Shown piece by piece: positions 11,640 to 23,075 of a stretch of 64,000 nt of DNA. The translations under genes and the position numbers were made by a program. The notes under the pieces are model-generated. The model ran no database searches. It had not been told where the DNA came from and saw only the letters and a list, made by a program, of their open reading frames with translations. Origin of the DNA: Dama dama. Taxonomy: Eukaryota; Chordata; Mammalia; Artiodactyla; Cervidae. Location of the stretch: contig NC_083695.1 in NCBI RefSeq assembly GCF_033118175.1, positions 31,203,607-31,267,606 of the forward strand, given 5' to 3'. Position 1 is the stretch's first letter. Each line of letters begins with the position of its first letter.

Positions 11640-12180
11640 ATGCAAACCAAAACAACAATGACCTCTTAAATTGGCAACAGTCTTAAAATACTAAAACCTA
11701 ATGCTAGTGAAGGCATAGCGAAACACCCATTCATCTGCTGGGAGGAAAGTTTGGTAATATGCATCAAATACCTTAACATTTTTCACACCCTTTCATCCAG
11801 CAAATCCAGTACAGGAGTTTATTCTAAAGAAATAACTGTGGCTGAATGCTAAGATTTAATGTTTAAATCATTAAACATTTCTAATAGTGAAAAACAAACA
11901 GAAAAAACCCTCTTAACTATTGAATAATAAGGAATTGGTCAAATAAATTATGGTTACACATATGATGGGATACTTTGCAACTATTAAAAAAATCATGTAG
12001 AAGGCCTTTTATGACATTAAAGAGATCTAGGACATATTAAACAAAAGTAGTCTATTAAATTCCATTTACATAAAATATTTTTTATAATGTGAAATATTTT
12101 GCACACAGAAATGATTGGAAAGACATAAACCAAACTGTTGACAGTAAATTACTTATCTGAATTTTAAACAACTTCTTTAA
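11640..12180 (+). mobile_element. Old L1 3' region
   Basis: AATGCAAACCAAAACAACAA, AACTATTGAATAATAAGGAA and GATGGGATACTTTGCAACTA are typical of ancient L1 3' regions. Subfamily not assigned. Confidence 0.55.
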
Positions 12181-12235
12181 CAAACATGGATTCCTTAGAT
12201 TCATCACATAGTGTTCAAGAGCATAGTGTCTGGGG

Positions 12236-12442
12236 ACTTCCGTGGTGGTCCAGTAGCTAAGATTCCATGCTCCCAATGCAGGCGACCTGGGTCTGATCCC
12301 TGGTCAGGAAATTAGATTCCACGTGCTACAACTAAGAGATCGAATGCTGCAACTATAAGAACCTGCATGCCACAATGAAGATCTAAGATCCCTTGTGCTG
12401 CTACTAAGACCTGGCCCAGTCAAATAAATGATTTATATAAAA
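12236..12442 (+). mobile_element. CHR-type tRNA-Glu SINE
   Basis: GGGGACTTCCGTGGTGGTCC head, GTGCTACAACTAAGAGATCG body, A-rich tail. Confidence 0.88.
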
Positions 12443-12454
12443 AAAGAAAAAAAT

Positions 12455-12620
12455 GAGTGTAGCTTTTGGAATCAGACTGCCTCAGTTCAAATCTCAGTTC
12501 CATCCCTGATTCATGGAAACCTCTCTGAGTTTCAAAGTACAAATGGAGGTAATAACAATTCCAAAGCGCCTGCTCAGGGGGTGTTGGAGGCTCTAAATGA
12601 GAAGGTATGTGTGACATTCT
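12455..12620 (+). mobile_element. MIR remnant
   Basis: GCTTTTGGAATCAGACTGCC, then CAGTTCAAATCTCAGTTCC, typical of MIR. Confidence 0.6.
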
Positions 12621-14320
12621 CAGTACAGTGCCCCAGGGTGATTTATCATCACCATTGCTATGATTTCTATGACTATGTTTCTGATAATACAAGTCATGTA
12701 ATTAGGAAGGAGAAGAGCCTGAGCATTTGCCTGCTTCCTCACCCACCTCGGAAAGCCATGTCTGCTAGCTGTCCCCACTCAGGGCTGATATTTGCCCTCA
12801 ACTTCCTGCAAGGCATTCAATTCACACTTGCCAGGATTCCCGTGTTCCATCCTCTTCGCCCTTGTCGACAGAGAGGAAGAAACAGCCCAGCAAACACTGG
12901 TGTGCTGGCCCCAGAGTGAGACGTGGAAGTTTACAAAAACCATAAGCAAATGTTTGGTTTGGGAGGAGAAGGAGCAGAGGCTGCGTGGAGAAAGGAGACT
13001 TTTCAGAAGCCCCTGGAAGAGACTGCCCTTCACTGCTGGGCCTCCTTCTTTCCCCTGTTTGTTTCTTGACTTCGTCCTGACCACCTCGTTTTCTCTGAAG
13101 CATCTGGCCCCAATATGGGGCTGATTTTCATAAATCCAAGACATCTCCCTTAGCCCAGCAGACTTGGAAGAAGCCAAGGAGAAACCCCACAGTGTTGCCA
13201 GCAGAAGCCCTGAAAGGCAGAGACAGGCCGGAAAGAGGAGGGTGGTTAATAACCAAATGAGGACCAAGGTGTGCCTGGGGCGCAAGGCATGTACAGGAAG
13301 CTGGTGTGTTCAGAATCCAGACGGATGAGCCAGGGAGAGAAAGAGATGCCCCTGGAACCCACAGAAGCCTCCAGCAGGTGTCCACCTACCCTCGATTTCT
13401 TTCCTCTCCTGTGGCCCCTCACTAGACAATAGCTGGCTCATATGGGTTACAGATTTCTCCAGCTGTGGAAGAACCAGATCAGGGGACATGTTCTGTCCCC
13501 TACATAGACACACACAGGTGCACACACATGCACACACCTCCTTCCAGGCTGGGAAAGCAGAGGGTATGGAGTTCTAGCCAGATTTCATCCCCCAGTTGCT
13601 TTAACCCAGACGCATACTTTAGTCCCTTCTGCCTGGAAATACCAATACGTGATCCCAAGACAAAGCAGAGTAACTGTTGCTGGGTGGAGCATCAGGAACA
13701 AGCAGTCAGAAACATTAAATTGAAAATAAAAGAAAGAAGTGAATGAAAAAAAAAAAAAAAGCTGTGATTCCTAGAAATTCCCACTCCACCCACTTCCCAC
13801 AACTATTCTATTACTCCAAAATGAGAAATTAATTCCTCCAGGATTAGGATTGTGAAGAATGTGCCAAAACCCAAGAAAAAGGCTTTATGTTTTCAGGGTG
13901 TGAACTTGGCTTAGCTGGGACTCACTAAGCAGCTAAGGGAGCCTGGGCTCCACCTCTTTGCTTTTTTCAGCACTGTCTCAAAATACAGTTCGTCAAGGAT
14001 GCCCTGAGCCTGTCAGCCTCCTCTGTTACGGGTGTTGGTGATAGAGCAGAGTGGGCAGCAGTGCTCACGGTGCTGCCTTGTTCTCACTTACATATGCAGA
14101 AGATATTCAAAGAATGTGAAAGTCATTGTCCCCTTCCACCTTACAGGGAGTAGAGGCCAGCTCCTCTCATCCTGAACCCTGAACCTCAGCAGGGAGGAAA
14201 TAAGCCACCACTGTAGAGGCCACTAAACTCAATCCTCACTCACTCACTTATTTTAAAAACACAAAGGTCCTAAACTAACCCAGTAGTTTTCAACTCTGGA
14301 CACACATTAAAACCACCAAC
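12621..14320. other. Intergenic, nothing recognised
   Basis: Short CA-rich stretch at 13508-13540 and an A15 run at 13746. Frames up to 168 codons on the minus strand show no family features. Confidence 0.4.
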
Positions 14321-14605
14321 TGGGCTTCCCTGATGGCTCAGTGGTAAAGAATCTACCCGCAGATGCAGGAGACATGGGTTCGACCCCTGATCCGGGAGGA
14401 TCCCACACGCCATGGACCAACTGAGCCAGTGTACCATGACTATTGAGCCTGTGCTCTAGAGCCCGTGCTCTGCAATAAGAGAAGCCACTGCAATGAGAAG
14501 CCGGTACATCACAACTAGAGAGTGGCCCCTGCTTGTTGCAACTAGACAGCCCACATGCAGCAACAGAGATCCAACACAGCCAAAAATAAAAAAGAAAATA
14601 AATAA
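14321..14605 (+). mobile_element. tRNA-Glu-derived ruminant SINE
   Basis: GGGCTTCCCTGATGGCTCAG head with A and B box-like text, repeated CAACTAGA/GCAATAAGAGAAGCC body, A-rich tail to about 14600. Confidence 0.88.
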
Positions 14606-15054
14606 AATTATATACAAAAATCTACTGTTTCTCAAACTTTTCTTGTGCATAGGAATCTCCTGGAGGACTTGTTAAAATGCAGATTTGGGGACCCCACCCC
14701 AGAGTTTCAGATTCAATTGGTCCGGGATGGGGCTGGGGAACTTGCATTTTAACCAGTGCCCTGGTGTTGCTGGTCTCTGGTCCACTGCCTCCTGCTGTCC
14801 TCAGAGACTAACTCAAGTGATCTGGAGTGGGATATGGACAACTGCTATTTAAAGGGGCTGAAGCCAACAGGACTCCATGGGGTTCCTGGACACAAAAGCC
14901 TTTCTGTGTCCCCCATTTCTTGATTACAGGAAATAGGCTTCATTCAGCCTCCATGACCTTCCCTGAGTTCCTAGCAGCAGATTCAGTCACTAATTAGGGA
15001 AGGGAATGGATTTGGAGACAGGGTGGAACAGTCAAGAAACAATAGTGCAGCAGG

Positions 15055-15435
15055 GTCCTGGTTCCCCTCAGGGAATATACATAACAATATGTCTGAGCTG
15101 TTTTGCAGATGCTGAAATCCTCACCAGGGGGGAAAAGTTAACTGTATGCTGCTCACAAGCTCGGGAGACCCCAGAACACTGAAACCAGAAAGTTGATGAT
15201 GCTGACGCCCACTGACCTCACCACCAACCAGTCAGAAGAGTATCCATGAGCTGATCACGCCCTCCTCCTCGACCCATTACTATAAAATTCCTCATTACCC
15301 ACCACCAGGTTGAGACACGCAGTTCTGAGAACATTAGACCTCTGTGGCCTCCTTTGCCTGGCAAAGCGATAAAACTATTCTCTACTTCACCCAAAACTCT
15401 GTCTCTGAGATTTAATTTGTTGTCAAGGAAGAGAG
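15055..15435 (+). mobile_element. Solo LTR, gammaretrovirus-like (ERV1-type)
   Basis: Promoter-like TATAAAA (15281-15287), a CAAAGCGATAAAACTATTCT poly(A)-signal region and CTCTGTCTCTGAGATTTAAT near the 3' border resemble bovine class I LTRs. No internal viral sequence was seen beside it. Borders approximate. Confidence 0.55.
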
Positions 15436-16254
15436 GCTGGATTAGGCACCAGGGCCCAGGAGATCCTGGGAGAGCCATCGCTAACACCACAAGGGCCAAT
15501 TGAAGTGAGATCAACTACAAGAGCACATTCAGTACAAACAGCTGTTAACAGTGAAGTACTTACTAGAATCCAGCTGTTCTCAACCATGGCCTTATCTAAT
15601 GTCTATTCCTTTTTTACATTAAAGGAAAATCTTGAGATCTCTGATTTAGCAGGTCTGTAACTTCACAGAGGCCATTTCTGCACATCCCTGCTCTGCCCCT
15701 GGTTCTGGCTGATCTTTGGGGCACCAGCACGTGGCCACAGCTCTCAGCTCTCAGTTTGCAGGTCCACTGGTGTCTTAGCGTCCTCCCTCTTCCCTTTGTC
15801 CAAGAGAAATGTTCCCTTTCCTTGTGCATGGCACAGAGAGCCCCTATGGCACGCTTTCCTTATGACCCAGCCCAAGGGTCGCTGACTCATCTTGATCCAT
15901 GGAAGAGCCGAGGTCCACTGAGCCCAAGACTTTTGGCCAGCCCTGGGAAGTGCAGTCTGCCTAGCACACAGCTGATCCTCAGTCTGCATGGGCACAAAGC
16001 CGCCTCCCAGACCTGGCAGCAGTGTCAGGGTGGGCCTCCAGCCCCACTGTGGGAAGATTTACAAAACAAAGAGCAGATGCTTCGGTAATGACTTCACCGC
16101 AGAATGGGGCCCAGTGCATTTTCGTCAGGGAGGGAAAGGTCAGTGGCTGCCGGCCAAGTCCTGCTCAGAGGAGCCTCAGAGAGACAGGCAGACAAGCACA
16201 TTGACCAGGCCGCCATAATGAGAAGCAGAGAGAGAAGAATGGACACACATTACC
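15436..16254. other. Intergenic, nothing recognised
   Basis: No gene or nameable repeat. Confidence 0.4.
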
Positions 16255-16490
16255 ACCCCTAGGCCAGGCCCTTATAAGTAGAACCTTATTTAATCCCTAC
16301 AACAATTCCATAGTAGATACCGTCATTGCTTCTAATATTTTCAAGAGGAAACAGGCTCAGAGAGGTCACATATCCTACCTACAGTCACACAGCTGTAGCT
16401 AACATTTACTGTTATAACTAACATCTTACTATATGCCATTTGCTTTATATATATTGACCCATTTAATCCTCACAACGGTCCTAGAGGTAG
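16255..16490 (-). mobile_element. MIR remnants (two, adjacent)
   Basis: CAACAATTCCATAGTAGATA, AGAGGTCACATATCCTACCT and a second copy around ATTGACCCATTTAATCCTCA. Confidence 0.5.
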
Positions 16491-16880
16491 TGTTTTAGTC
16501 TGCATAGGATAGCGTGTGCCATGGTAACAAATAATTCCCAAAGTCTCAGGGCCTAAGATAACAAGGGTTTACTTCTTATCTACATGAAGTCTGCTGTGGG
16601 TCCATGAGCTTCTCCGGGGCATCTTTTCTTCATACAGTGACTCAGCAAGCCAGGTAGCTTTGATCTTATTGCTCAACCAACTGAACAGGAGGCCTTGGTG
16701 CTGAGGCAGAGAAAAAAACTGGAGAGTTGTACGCCATCTCTTTTACCCTTTCTCCCAGAAGTGACTCATGTCATTCAGCCCACAGGCCATTGGCCAGTGC
16801 TGATCACATGGCACCTAGCCAATTTCAGGGGGGTGGGAAATATAGGGGAACAGACAGGACGTTTGGTGGCTATCACTATC
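16491..16880 (-). mobile_element. Old interspersed repeat, family not assigned
   Basis: ATGGTAACAAATAATTCCCA, CTAAGATAACAAGGGTTTAC and CTGCTGTGGGTCCATGAGC have the look of an antisense mammalian repeat I cannot name with confidence. Confidence 0.35.
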
Positions 16881-17039
16881 TCTGCTACAGTAAGTACTGT
16901 ATTTTTTTTTTAATTTTTAAAAAATTGAATGAAATAAAAAGATTCTTTAAATTCTATAACGCTTTACAAAATTTCACGCACACGATTTCATATAATCCCA
17001 TCATGACACTTTTATTTCCCCCACCTCTATATTGCCCCT

Positions 17040-17615
17040 CCCAGTAGGTACTATTATTATCCCCATTTTACAGACAAGAAAACCGAGACTGACTGTATTA
17101 GTTTGCTAGGGCTGCCATAGCAGGATACCACAGACCGGGTGGCTTAGACAACAGAAATGGATTGTCGCAGAGCTCTGGAGGCTAGAAGTCTGAGATCAGG
17201 TGTCAGCGGGGTTGGGCCCTTCTGTGAGGAGTGAAGGAGAATCTGCCTCTCTCCTAGCTCCTGGTAGTTTGCTGGCATCCTTGGTGTTCCTTGGCTGGTA
17301 GAACCTTCACCCCAGTCTCTGCCTTTATCTTCACATGGTGTTCTCCTTATGTGTGTCTGCCTCAAAGTTCTCCCTTTTTATAAGGACATCAGTCATATTG
17401 GATTAGGGGCCCTCCCTTCTCCAATATGACCTAATTTTAACTCATTCCATCTTTAACAATCCTATTTCTAAATTTAAGGTCACATTCCAAGGTTCTGACA
17501 GTTAGGAGTTCAACATATGAATTTTGGAGGACATAATTCAGCCTATAATTCTTGTTCAAGGTCACACAGAGCTAATAAGATGAATAACTTGTACCTTAGT
17601 CTGTCTGACTAATTT
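17040..17615 (-). mobile_element. MIR split by an MLT1 LTR
   Basis: MIR text at 17046-17095 (TTATCCCCATTTTACAGACA) resumes at 17553 (TTCAAGGTCACACAGAGCTA). The LTR lies between the halves, giving the insertion order. Confidence 0.65.
17096..17550 (-). mobile_element. MLT1-type MaLR LTR (antisense)
   Basis: TGTATTAGTTTGCTAGGGCT at the left and TTCAACATATGAATTTTGGA near the right are the reverse complement of MLT1A-like LTR ends; TATAAGGACATCAGTCATAT matches the middle. Confidence 0.75.
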
Positions 17616-18335
17616 TAACTCTCCATCCAAGGTGATAATTACTTCCTCTGAAATGGGAGGTCTATAAAGCATTTGGAGCCATGTTGATGATGAGAATTAA
17701 TCATGTTATTCTTGTCAGTCTCCAAAAGCAAGGATCATACTTCATAAAACCACTCTTACACTTGTCTTTAAAAAAACATGATATCCATTTAAATGAGGAT
17801 TCTTATAAATAAAATCTTCATCTAGGACGTTGAAAACTGCCTGTAAATTAAAACCCCTCTTCCTCTCTACCATCTCCACCCAAATAGGATGCAGTGTTCT
17901 CCTTAGAACAGACAGTTGTGGGTCTCTCATCTCTCAGGTCCCACCCATATGCCAGATCTAGAAGGAAGATGCCTCTGCCTTTCCCATCTTTACCAACTGG
18001 GATGGTGGTCTGGCCCCAACACAGATCTGGGAGGTGTGACAGCTGACCTACTACACCTCCTAGGGTCTGACAGTAAACAAACTGGACATGGGAAAGGGTA
18101 TGTGTGCTTGTATATTGATTCACATACCTTTCTGCCCTCTACCCCAGGTTCCTATCCTTTCCTTCTCCCAGCCCCACTGGACACAGATCCCATCTTTATC
18201 TTCCTAAGTTTTCATCTTTGCCCAACACCACCCCTAGTAAGTCTTCTGTTGGATTGGTGCAGGATTCCTCCCTGCTTAGCCCAGAGAGGAAGAAAACAAT
18301 CCAAATGTTTTAAAGTCTCGGTGTCAATGTTCTTG

Positions 18336-18379
18336 CATGTCATTTTCTTTTTTTCTTTTTTTTTTTCATGTCATTTTCT
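18336..18379 (-). mobile_element. Tail-only retroinsertion (poly(A) between duplications)
   Basis: Identical 13-bp CATGTCATTTTCT at 18336-18348 and 18367-18379 flank only T6-C-T11. Read on the minus strand this is a poly(A) tail between target-site duplications, with no body. Confidence 0.7.
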
Positions 18380-18788
18380 AACACCTTCCACCTACAACAG
18401 TATAACACACCTGGTGGAGATGCCCGATGAGCAAGGCCATGCCCAGCAATGGGCTGAGCATCTCATCTAAACTCTCACAGCGGGCCTGAGATGCCTCTGA
18501 GGAAGACAAAAGAGCCTGGCACTAGTTAGAGTGGTCTGGACAGATTTTAATCAGTAATAACCACTGCAGTAGGGAGAAGAGTCAAGTGTGAGCTAAACTC
18601 AACTTGGACTTGTGCAGAGGTGCCTGGGCATTTTAAAGGGAGAATGAGGGAAGAGGGAGGTGGGTAAGCTGGGGCTCAGGAGAGTCAGGGTAGTGAAGAC
18701 CAAGGTGTTGGTCCAAATGAAACCCCTGACTGTTGGCTAACTGGCCTTATAGAGGTTGTGCTCCTCCCTTCCCATGGAGGTTGGAGTT

Positions 18789-18804
18789 GGGGGGGGGGGG
18801 GGGG
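18789..18804 (+). repeat. G16 homopolymer
   Basis: Sixteen consecutive G. Length is unreliable in both biology and sequencing. Confidence 0.9.
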
Positions 18805-18932
18805 CATCTCTTCAGGTAACAGCTCAGACAGTCAGGTCTATCAGCAGCCATGAGTTCTCCCAAGTGGACACTTTAAAAGGGACCAGCATCCATCCTAGGG
18901 ATATGGCCCTGAGTGTTAGAAACCGTTAGTAT

Positions 18933-19228
18933 CTGTTCAGGTGTCTTTTTAAAAAATTTTTTTAAATTTATTTCTGACTATGCTGGGTCTTCACTGCTTT
19001 GCACAGGCTTTCTCTAGTTGCAGTAAGAAGAAGCTACTCTTCATTGTGGTGCATGGGCTTCCCACTGCGGTGGCTTCTCGTTGCAGAGCATGGGCTCAGT
19101 AGTTGAGGCACATGGCCTCTGTTGCCTTGCAGCATGTGGCATCTTCCCTGGACCACGGATGGAACCTGTGTCCCCTGCATTGACAGGCAGGTTCTTATTC
19201 ACTGTGCCACCAGGGAAGTCCTGTTCAG
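18933..19228 (-). mobile_element. tRNA-Glu SINE (antisense) with short TSD
   Basis: T-rich start, GCTGGGTCTTCACTGCTTTG body, ends ATTCACTGTGCCACCAGGGA-AGTCC (the head). CTGTTCAG at 18933-18940 and 19221-19228 is the likely duplication. Confidence 0.88.
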
Positions 19229-19708
19229 CTCTTTCTAGTTCAAGGTTAAGGCCTACTCCACAATAGGACTCAAAGTAGCCTGGTTGGGGTGTGGTCAAGG
19301 AGAGAATCCTTGTCACTTCTATCATTCTCTACCATGTCTCCCATGAAAGCGGGTCAGCGTTCCACCTAAGGCCACATACCTGGTGAATGGTCAAGCCATA
19401 CCTGGCCTCCTGAGTTCCTCGCTATGTCTCTCTGGTTTCTGGCTTACCTCTCTCTCTCAGGGTGCGTCCACTCACAACCGTCACCCCGCCCCTATTACTC
19501 AGTGCTCTAGCTGGGGGATGATGTGTCTATGAGGGTCAAGGTGCCAGGAATGAGGCGTGTGAGTGGCCCGAGCAAGTTACTCACCCTCAGGCTGAGTCCT
19601 TACCCTTCCAGTGGAGGATGATAGAGCATTCTCAAAGCGGGTTGGGGAGGCCAGTGACCCCATTCAAAAGCTTATGATAACAGCAGAGGGTTATGCAACA
19701 CTTCACCC

Positions 19709-19735
19709 AACCTGGTTTTTTTTTTTTTAACCTGG
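19709..19735 (-). mobile_element. Second possible tail-only insertion
   Basis: AACCTGG repeated at 19709-19715 and 19729-19735 around T13. The 7-bp duplication is short, so chance or slippage is possible. Confidence 0.4.
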
Positions 19736-20119
19736 AAGTAATGCTTAGAGTTTCCTCTGCCACCAAGGTGTGAGGGTTGTTTAGAGTGAGTCATCAGTCA
19801 TCTTGGCCAGAGGATGAAGAGGGCACACAGGACCGCTCCCTCTCAGCCTTCAGACCCTGCCGGCCTCCTTGGGCCTCTGTCCCATGGAGAGAAGTCAGTG
19901 TGAAGCTGTGGCTTGGGCCCAGGGTCTGAGTGGCCCATGGTTGAGGATGTAATTCTGACATCCCCTGAACGAAACTGCAGTTTGTTATCTGGTTATTGTC
20001 CCTTTCTAGTCTCATTTTCCTCATCTGTGATAACTCTTGGAATTATATGAATGCTGTGAAGTTTAATGAGATAATGCAGATAAAGAGCTTAAGAGAGAAC
20101 TCAGCAGGTAGAAAGCCTC

Positions 20120-20363
20120 AAAAATGTTAGCTTAGGGACTTCCCTGGTGGTCCAGTGGCTAAGACTCTGTGTTCCCAATGTAGGGGGCCTGGGTTTGCTT
20201 TCTGGTTAGGGAACTAGATCCCACATGCTGCAACTAAGAATTCACATGCCATAACTGCAGATCCTGCATGTTATGATGAAGATCAAAGATCCCACATGTC
20301 ATGGGATCTAAGACCCAGCGCAGCCAAATTAAAAAAAAATCTTAAATAAAAAAAATGTCAACT
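20120..20363 (+). mobile_element. CHR-type tRNA-Glu SINE with TSD
   Basis: AGGGACTTCCCTGGTGGTCC head, A-rich tail at 20328-20350. Duplications AAAAATGTTAGCT (20120-20132) and AAAAATGTCAACT (20351-20363) differ by two transitions. Confidence 0.92.
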
Positions 20364-20375
20364 GCACTTATGTCT

Positions 20376-20602
20376 TCCCAGGTGACACTAGTGGTAAAGA
20401 TCCCACCAGCCAATGCAGGAGACATAAGAGACACGGATTCGATCCCTAGTTAGGGAAGATCCCTTGGAGGAGAGCATGGCAACCCACTCCAGTATTCTTG
20501 CCTGGAGAATCCCACGGACAGAGGAGCCCGGTGGGCTACAGTCCATAGGGTCACTAAGAGTTGTACACAAGCGAAATGACTTAGCACACACGCGTGGCAG
20601 GG
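20376..20602 (+). mobile_element. Bov-tA SINE
   Basis: CTTCCCAGGTGACACTAGTG head, GATTCGATCCCTAG B-box region, CAACCCACTCCAGTATTCTT, ends near GACTTAGCACACACGCG. Confidence 0.95.
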
Positions 20603-21258
20603 ATGAACTTCAAAAGCACATCTACTCTGGGAGATGTGGAGGGTGGACAGGGGTAACTAAAGACCACCCCCTCAGTTGGTCCTGTAGAGCCGCAGGGCAG
20701 ACCCCCAGCGCAGGGGGAGCTCTGACCTGCTGCGAGCCCCAGTGTAGGATATCATTCCAGCCCTGCTGCTAGCCTCCTTCAGCCCCTGAATACCCTGCTC
20801 TGCTCTGAGGCAGGAGGCGGTTCATACATGCACCAGGAGCAGCTCCTCCCTGTGACCCAGCTCATAGGGAGGCTGGCGGGGGTGGGGGATAAGGATGAGA
20901 ACCCAGGAATCTGTCACCCTTGAAGACAAAGAAACAGCCCTTTGCTGTTGTTATTGAAAAGAAATTCTCCTGTTCAAACCCAACTGCTGCAGAGAGCCCC
21001 AGCCTCAGACTCTGGGCCAGTCCAGGTCCCTCCTGGGATTGTGGGACCCCTGTCCTGAGGGATGAGCCTCCCCCCAGATTCTCACCTCCCCTCAGGGCAC
21101 TTCCCATCCCAGCACTGGTTCCCTAGTTGTTAGCCACAGAATCCTGCCCGCCACAGTGATATCTCACATGGGGATGATTAAAAACAAGAATACAGCCCCA
21201 AACTAAAAGCACAGCTGTTATGCTTGAAGCCCTGTCCTCCTATCCAGCTTTTAATGAT
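20603..21258. other. Intergenic, nothing recognised
   Basis: GC-rich; no gene or nameable repeat. Confidence 0.4.
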
Positions 21259-21404
21259 AATACAACAATGTGCTCAGTTACTCAGTCGTGCCTGACTCTT
21301 TGCAACCCCATGGACTGTAACCCGCCAGGCTCCTCTGTCCATGGAATTTTTCAGGCAAGAATAGTGGAGTGGGTTGCCATTTCCTTCTCCAGGAATGCAA
21401 CAAT
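21259..21404 (-). mobile_element. BovA SINE (antisense) with TSD
   Basis: TGCTCAGTTACTCAGTCGTG to TTGCCATTTCCTTCTCCAGG. Duplications AATACAACAAT (21259-21269) and AATGCAACAAT (21394-21404). Confidence 0.9.
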
Positions 21405-22000
21405 AGCTATCATTTATTGTGCTATGTTGGAAGGACATTCAACTAAATTCAACACTCACAATAACCACATGGGTGGTATTACTGTTATCCCTGTTAAACA
21501 GTAAGGATGTGAGAGTTGGACATTAAGAAGGCTGAGTGCTGAAGAATTGATGCCTTTGAACTGTGGTGCTAGAAAAGACTCTTGAGAGTCCCTTGGACAG
21601 CAAGAAGATCAAACCAAGTCAATCTTAAAGGAAATCAACCCTGAATATTCATTGGAAGGACTAATGCTGAAGCTGAAGTTCCAATACTTTAGCCATCTGA
21701 TGTGAAGAATCGACTCACTGGAAAGGACCCTGATGCTGAGAAAGACTGAGGGCAGGAGGGGAAGAGGGCGAAAAAGGATGAGATGGTTGGATTGCACTAC
21801 TGATTCAATGGGCATGAGTTTGAGCAAAATCCGGGAGACAGTGAAGGACAGGGAAGCCTGGTGTGGTGCAGTCCATGGGGTCGCAAAAAGTCAGATACAA
21901 CTGAGCGACTGAACAACAGCGACCATTAAACAGATGGGAAAACTGAGTCACAGTGACATAAGCCAATTGCCCAAGGTGACACAGATCAGAGCGAAAACTG
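21405..22000 (-). mobile_element. MIR host of the BovB insertion
   Basis: Left half 21405-21493 and right half 21934-22000 (ATGGGAAAACTGAGTCACAG, GCCCAAGGTGACACAG). Confidence 0.6.
21494..21933 (+). mobile_element. BovB LINE 3' fragment inserted in a MIR
   Basis: BovB from AGGATGTGAGAGTTGGACAT to GACTGAACAACAGCGACC, about 424 bp. TTAAACAG occurs at 21494-21501 and 21926-21933. The MIR text GTTATCCCTG-TTAAACAG joins cleanly to ATGGGAAAACTGAGTCACAG on removing it. Confidence 0.92.
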
Positions 22001-22860
22001 CATAAAGGCCCCCTGCAGCCCACTCCTGACTGTAAAGGCTCTCTCTGCCCTCGATGTCCTCAGGGACACACGTGCCATCCCAGTGCCCATCCCTCACCAA
22101 GGAGTCTCAGCTCTCAGGGGTGGGCACATAGAGTCCTAGGCCTGAGCATCCACCTCTGGCCACCTTTCTGTGTGTACCCTGAGGCCGCCATCTGGACAAA
22201 GCCTCCTTGTCCTGTCTCAGGAGGTGGCAGGGTTTTAAGGACATGGGTTTAGTACCAGGGCTGTTTATCATCAGGACTGGGTTTCCTCTCTCAGAGGTGA
22301 AGAAGTTGCCCCACAAACTGTGTGGAGGCGATGTCAAGCTCACCACCTCATCCTCTGCTCCCTTCCCCGGGGAACACAGTTCTACCCGACAGAGTGCCAC
22401 ATACTCACCCAGCACACTCACTCACACACACACACGCCTGCAAACACACACATGCAGTGTGTACACGTACATGGCCTTCTAGGAAGCAGGGAAAAGCAAA
22501 AAGTATCTTTCTTGAGTCTCTGAATGATCTCATGGGATTCCTGCACATCTGAAGTCGTTTGCAAACTGTGGTGTGTGTGGCTTGTGCGTAAGAAGTGCAG
22601 GCTTATGCAGAACATAATCTGCAGGGCCCGGGGCAGAATGAAATGTGGAATCCATTGTTCAGAAAGTATTAAAAATTTCATGATGGCAACAACAGGCCTG
22701 GGGCCCTTCTGAGCCCAGGCCGCCTGCTCAGGAAGGGGGCCTCACGCCTGTGAGTGGGTTGGATGTTTATATTGCAGGCACTTTTCTGATTAGAAGGTTC
22801 AGAGCTGTCATTAGAATCTCAAGAGGGTCCATGACTCTCAAGGTTAAGAACCCTTTGGTA
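22001..22860. other. Intergenic, nothing recognised
   Basis: Short CA-rich stretch at 22423-22450. No gene. Confidence 0.4.
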
Positions 22861-22864
22861 GCAG

Positions 22865-23075
22865 AAGGCCGGAGTTAGAAGCATGGGTCTGAGTCCCAGG
22901 CATATCGTTTACTGGCCACGGGACCTGGACCAAGTTCCTTAACCTCTCTGAGCTATTTTCTCCTCTGTGAAAAAACAAAACAGGGTTATAATAAAGCCCA
23001 CCTCACAGGGTTAATGTGATGATAGGGGCAATAGGATAAAGAACTTAGCACAGAGCCTGGCGTGTCAGTTCCCGG
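22865..23075 (+). mobile_element. MIR SINE, near complete
   Basis: CCAAGTTCCTTAACCTCTCT core and CCTCACAGGGTTAATGTGAT, AAGAACTTAGCACAGAGCCT 3' part. Confidence 0.8.

Noticed and set aside
12779..13285. 168-codon frame on the minus strand
   Set aside because: No recognisable domain, overlaps equally open frames on both strands.
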